From assembly GCA_903911145.1 (NCBI GenBank), contig CAIWCD010000048.1:145984-209983 (forward strand): a DNA stretch of 64,000 nt, read 5' to 3'. The notes under the pieces are model-generated. The model searched no databases, was not told where the DNA came from, and worked only from the letters and a program-made list of their open reading frames with translations. Below are positions 63,201 through 64,000 of this stretch, piece by piece; position 1 is the first letter of the stretch, and every line of letters starts with the position of its first letter. The stretch comes from an uncultured delta proteobacterium. GTDB lineage: Bacteria; Myxococcota; Myxococcia; Myxococcales; 40CM-4-68-19. A program made the translations under genes and the position numbers.

Positions 63201-63923
63201 GCGCAGGCGCCGCGGGCCGGTTACCTGTTCGAGCCGCGCTCGGCGTGGGGCACAAGCACCTGGTACGTCTGGGTCCGTGCGCGCAACCACGGTGCGAACG
63301 CAGCCCCTGTCTACGTCAGTCTCGACGAGCAGCCACCAGTCGAACTCGGTTGCATCTACGGAAGCGATTGGCAGTGGGTGCAAACCGACGTGTTGACCGG
63401 ACAGGCGGCCGCGCTCATCGGCGTGTCAATGGACGTCACCCACACGCTCTGGGTCGCGCCTGGCAGCGGCACGCTCGACATCGACCAGGTCAAGCTGGTG
63501 GCCGAAGCCGACCATATGGAGTGCCCGCTCGCGGCGACCTGCGGCTGTGGAGCAGCGGGCATCGACGGGGGCCCCGACGCCGGAGAACCGGATGCAGGTA
63601 GCGTCGATGCGGGGCAGGACGCAGGCGAGCCGGATGCAGGTAGCGTCGATGCGGGGCAGGACGCAGGTGAGCCGGATGCAGGCGCCGTCGGTGCCGGGCA
63701 GGACGCAGGTGCAGGAGATGCCGGTTCGGTCGATGCAGGCAATGACGGCGGGCAGCCGATTCTTGATGGCGGCGCTGTTGCGGATGGGGGTGCACCGGTC
63801 GGCGTCGCAAGCGGCTGCGGCTGCAACTCGACGCAAGACAAGGGCGCAGCGATTGCCCCGGCCGCGATGCTGCTCGCTGGCCTCGCGCTCATCCGTCGAC
63901 GCAGGCGTGCTTCGAACGGCTAA
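60213..63923 (+). CDS. Large lipoprotein with LamG-like domain, Asp/Ala-Gly stalk and MYXO-CTERM tail
   Basis: The 1236-aa product has a lipobox LAGC (cysteine at residue 23) and a LamG/ConA-like domain (about residues 105-370, ending FRGDLDEVAWTPSALP). A large unrecognised domain (about 390-890) contains GH-like aromatic patches, then a beta-sandwich CBM-like domain follows (about 960-1110). A Gly/Asp/Ala stalk (about 1118-1190) leads to a MYXO-CTERM-type tail with GCGC, a hydrophobic helix and five Arg. Both a lipobox and a MYXO-CTERM tail in one protein is unusual. No catalytic residues are assigned. ATG 60213 is the only start near the lipobox. Confidence 0.85.
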   Translation: MGQQCAFTRIPQACMCMLVLAGCTMAPPPISRTIAGPDAEAGVNQHEMSLFDAGGPCVAYPPSHATELLAATCTPGPQATTCVPTANAIPVPIPQGETVYPSNAGCIATTYSPDFYFQFEPGATTADTSGHGRNLIGFNGNGFSTITSDANGGYLASSLGVNEYFSITNPDAAGATHGGTLELLLRFGPNGAVGVPDPPRYGVSYILGLGPATPSSSNSALRLSLYNYAAPNIQVEIGLIDASIDGGSTATGTATFNFYMTGFNGRAWTTLLDGQFHHFGIVVDLVHAQISLAIDGKVQDGWTQPLPTASALTGLNHHLSLEPVEAGVFSWAFNGEAFRGDLDEVAWTPSALPLTLLAQHAQGASAQTHYKFTDQCLAPPPVLPSTDARVVATDFAPTVDGTEPPTDPWLPYLDGGKTTFVTSVPSQLASEQLLSFPLPRYARGNTVPRMDHWLDPTYFAWLPEFEGKRALADQEREGVLTELTRHWNFHSYINDASSAADWAVVASEGAHSLSFHTFLVNSDVNAFLTSGGTYSGQFTRAAAAAFRQAGAAKGKTLSDNFASRNPTPFVVDDALIVEDGESITLPNCTYAWLSGGSPDFAAFHSGYDSGGACAANSNSATCAAELAQYQADTINLLRQAYYDGIASALPRAYFPNVRFSWYWLDGYAAYQRSVWSLGGRDAAEVQPGQLFESPGFKQRLSTSDEYWRNPTSWDTLNAHADCDLTWLDVAREPEEAAGDYLTSPFVSGGWSQNPAEDTRPPQMLSLEKFLLAAGAISFHPGVFATARIDDGVNHPTDPSDAREYIWQAAAASYGQALASKVESRMRSSKIVWETDEMGGHHIYHQAGDPSNLVGVRQQFDEADAPLQRYLISTGLEGFANGVGGQWRRSGDVTFALNSGGPTVTLPARRQGSFYSLDLDGASPVLIQYDAWHEDGAFNYWKQGFSFEAEGQDAVQDGSGGAHLVAATEAPGIGELDFRDFTSFLTAQPSSAQSWSFAQAPRAGYLFEPRSAWGTSTWYVWVRARNHGANAAPVYVSLDEQPPVELGCIYGSDWQWVQTDVLTGQAAALIGVSMDVTHTLWVAPGSGTLDIDQVKLVAEADHMECPLAATCGCGAAGIDGGPDAGEPDAGSVDAGQDAGEPDAGSVDAGQDAGEPDAGAVGAGQDAGAGDAGSVDAGNDGGQPILDGGAVADGGAPVGVASGCGCNSTQDKGAAIAPAAMLLAGLALIRRRRRASNG
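63577..63740. repeat. Tandem repeats encoding the DAG-rich stalk
   Basis: A 42-nt unit encoding AGEPDAGSVDAGQD is repeated about twice exactly, followed by diverged copies. The stalk probably holds the protein's domains away from the cell surface, ahead of the MYXO-CTERM tail. Confidence 0.85.
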
Positions 63924-63950
63924 AGTCATCGCCACTGGCGCCAGGAGAAC

Positions 63951-64000
63951 TTGATCAACGAAACTTCGCACCGGCCGCATCTTGACAGCGCTGCGCAACT
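63951..64000 (+). CDS. Possible start of a gene running off the window
   Basis: A TTG at 63951 follows an AGGAG site (63943-63947) at a workable spacing and opens a frame LINETSHRPHLDSAAQ that runs to the window end. It could also be chance; 17 codons are too few to judge. Confidence 0.25.
   Translation, partial: MINETSHRPHLDSAAQ

Noticed and set aside
1-64000. tRNA, rRNA, CRISPR or insertion-sequence elements
   Set aside because: I looked for clover-leaf-like spacing, regular repeat-spacer arrays and transposase motifs and found none.

Overview
The window is high-GC DNA (roughly two-thirds G+C), densely coding, from a Gram-negative bacterium that makes lipid A. Several features point to the Myxococcota (old Deltaproteobacteria): a MYXO-CTERM-type tail on the 1236-aa surface protein at 60213-63923, Cys-rich secreted proteins with Gly/Ser/Asp-rich linkers, a fused periplasmic-binding/permease amino-acid transporter, and a lysS-lolC-lolD / bamA-skp-lpxD-fabZ-lpxA-lpxI-lpxB gene run. 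I saw no rRNA, tRNA, CRISPR array or recognisable IS element.

Layout. 1-2417: amino-acid ABC transporter. 2523-3290: secreted Cys-rich protein. 3309-8721 (minus): lipid A and envelope operon (lpxB, a small unknown gene, lpxI, lpxA, fabZ, lpxD, skp). 8851-14714 (plus): a block lying between skp and bamA, holding a lipoprotein, a decayed copy of the bamA 3' end, then a secreted metzincin-like protease, a secreted unknown and an OmpA-domain protein. 14887-17406 (minus): bamA. 17552-18427 (plus): an orphan D12-class adenine methylase. 18424-18781: a frameshifted small secreted gene. 18895-23381 (minus): lolD, lolC, lysS. 23424-26072 (plus): small membrane protein, mtgA, lipoprotein. 26202-31576 (minus): slipin, NfeD, family-4 uracil-DNA glycosylase, coaBC, a membrane protein. 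31608-32552 (plus): histidine kinase. 32568-38568 (minus): cmk, accA, miaA, Rsm22-like methyltransferase, RluD-like synthase, an 89-aa unknown and an HNH protein; from accA to the 89-aa gene successive genes overlap by 4 nt. 38754-47311 (minus): lytic transglycosylase, lptD, AMIN/coiled-coil protein, alpha/beta hydrolase. 47419-50521 (minus): folC, methyltransferase, accD. 50532-56477 (minus): a compact cyclic-nucleotide module (cNMP-binding MscS channel, phosphodiesterase, Crp-like protein, CHASE2 adenylate cyclase). 56535-60110 (plus): lipoprotein, purM, purN, FAD oxidoreductase. 60213-63923 (plus): the large surface lipoprotein.

How the genes work together. Much of the window serves the outer membrane: lipid A synthesis (LpxA, D, I, B), LPS insertion (LptD), barrel assembly (BamA, Skp), lipoprotein export (LolCD) and murein turnover (MtgA, Slt). 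AccA, AccD and FabZ feed acyl chains to the same pathway.

The three observations I find most unusual are (i) a short palindrome, TTTG-N4-C(A/C)AA often with GATC flanks, that recurs at least nine times, several times as in-frame additions to poorly conserved parts of housekeeping proteins; (ii) a nearly identical but internally deleted copy of the bamA 3' end left beside the protease/OmpA cassette; and (iii) a self-contained cyclic-AMP make/break/sense module with a cyclic-nucleotide-binding mechanosensitive channel.
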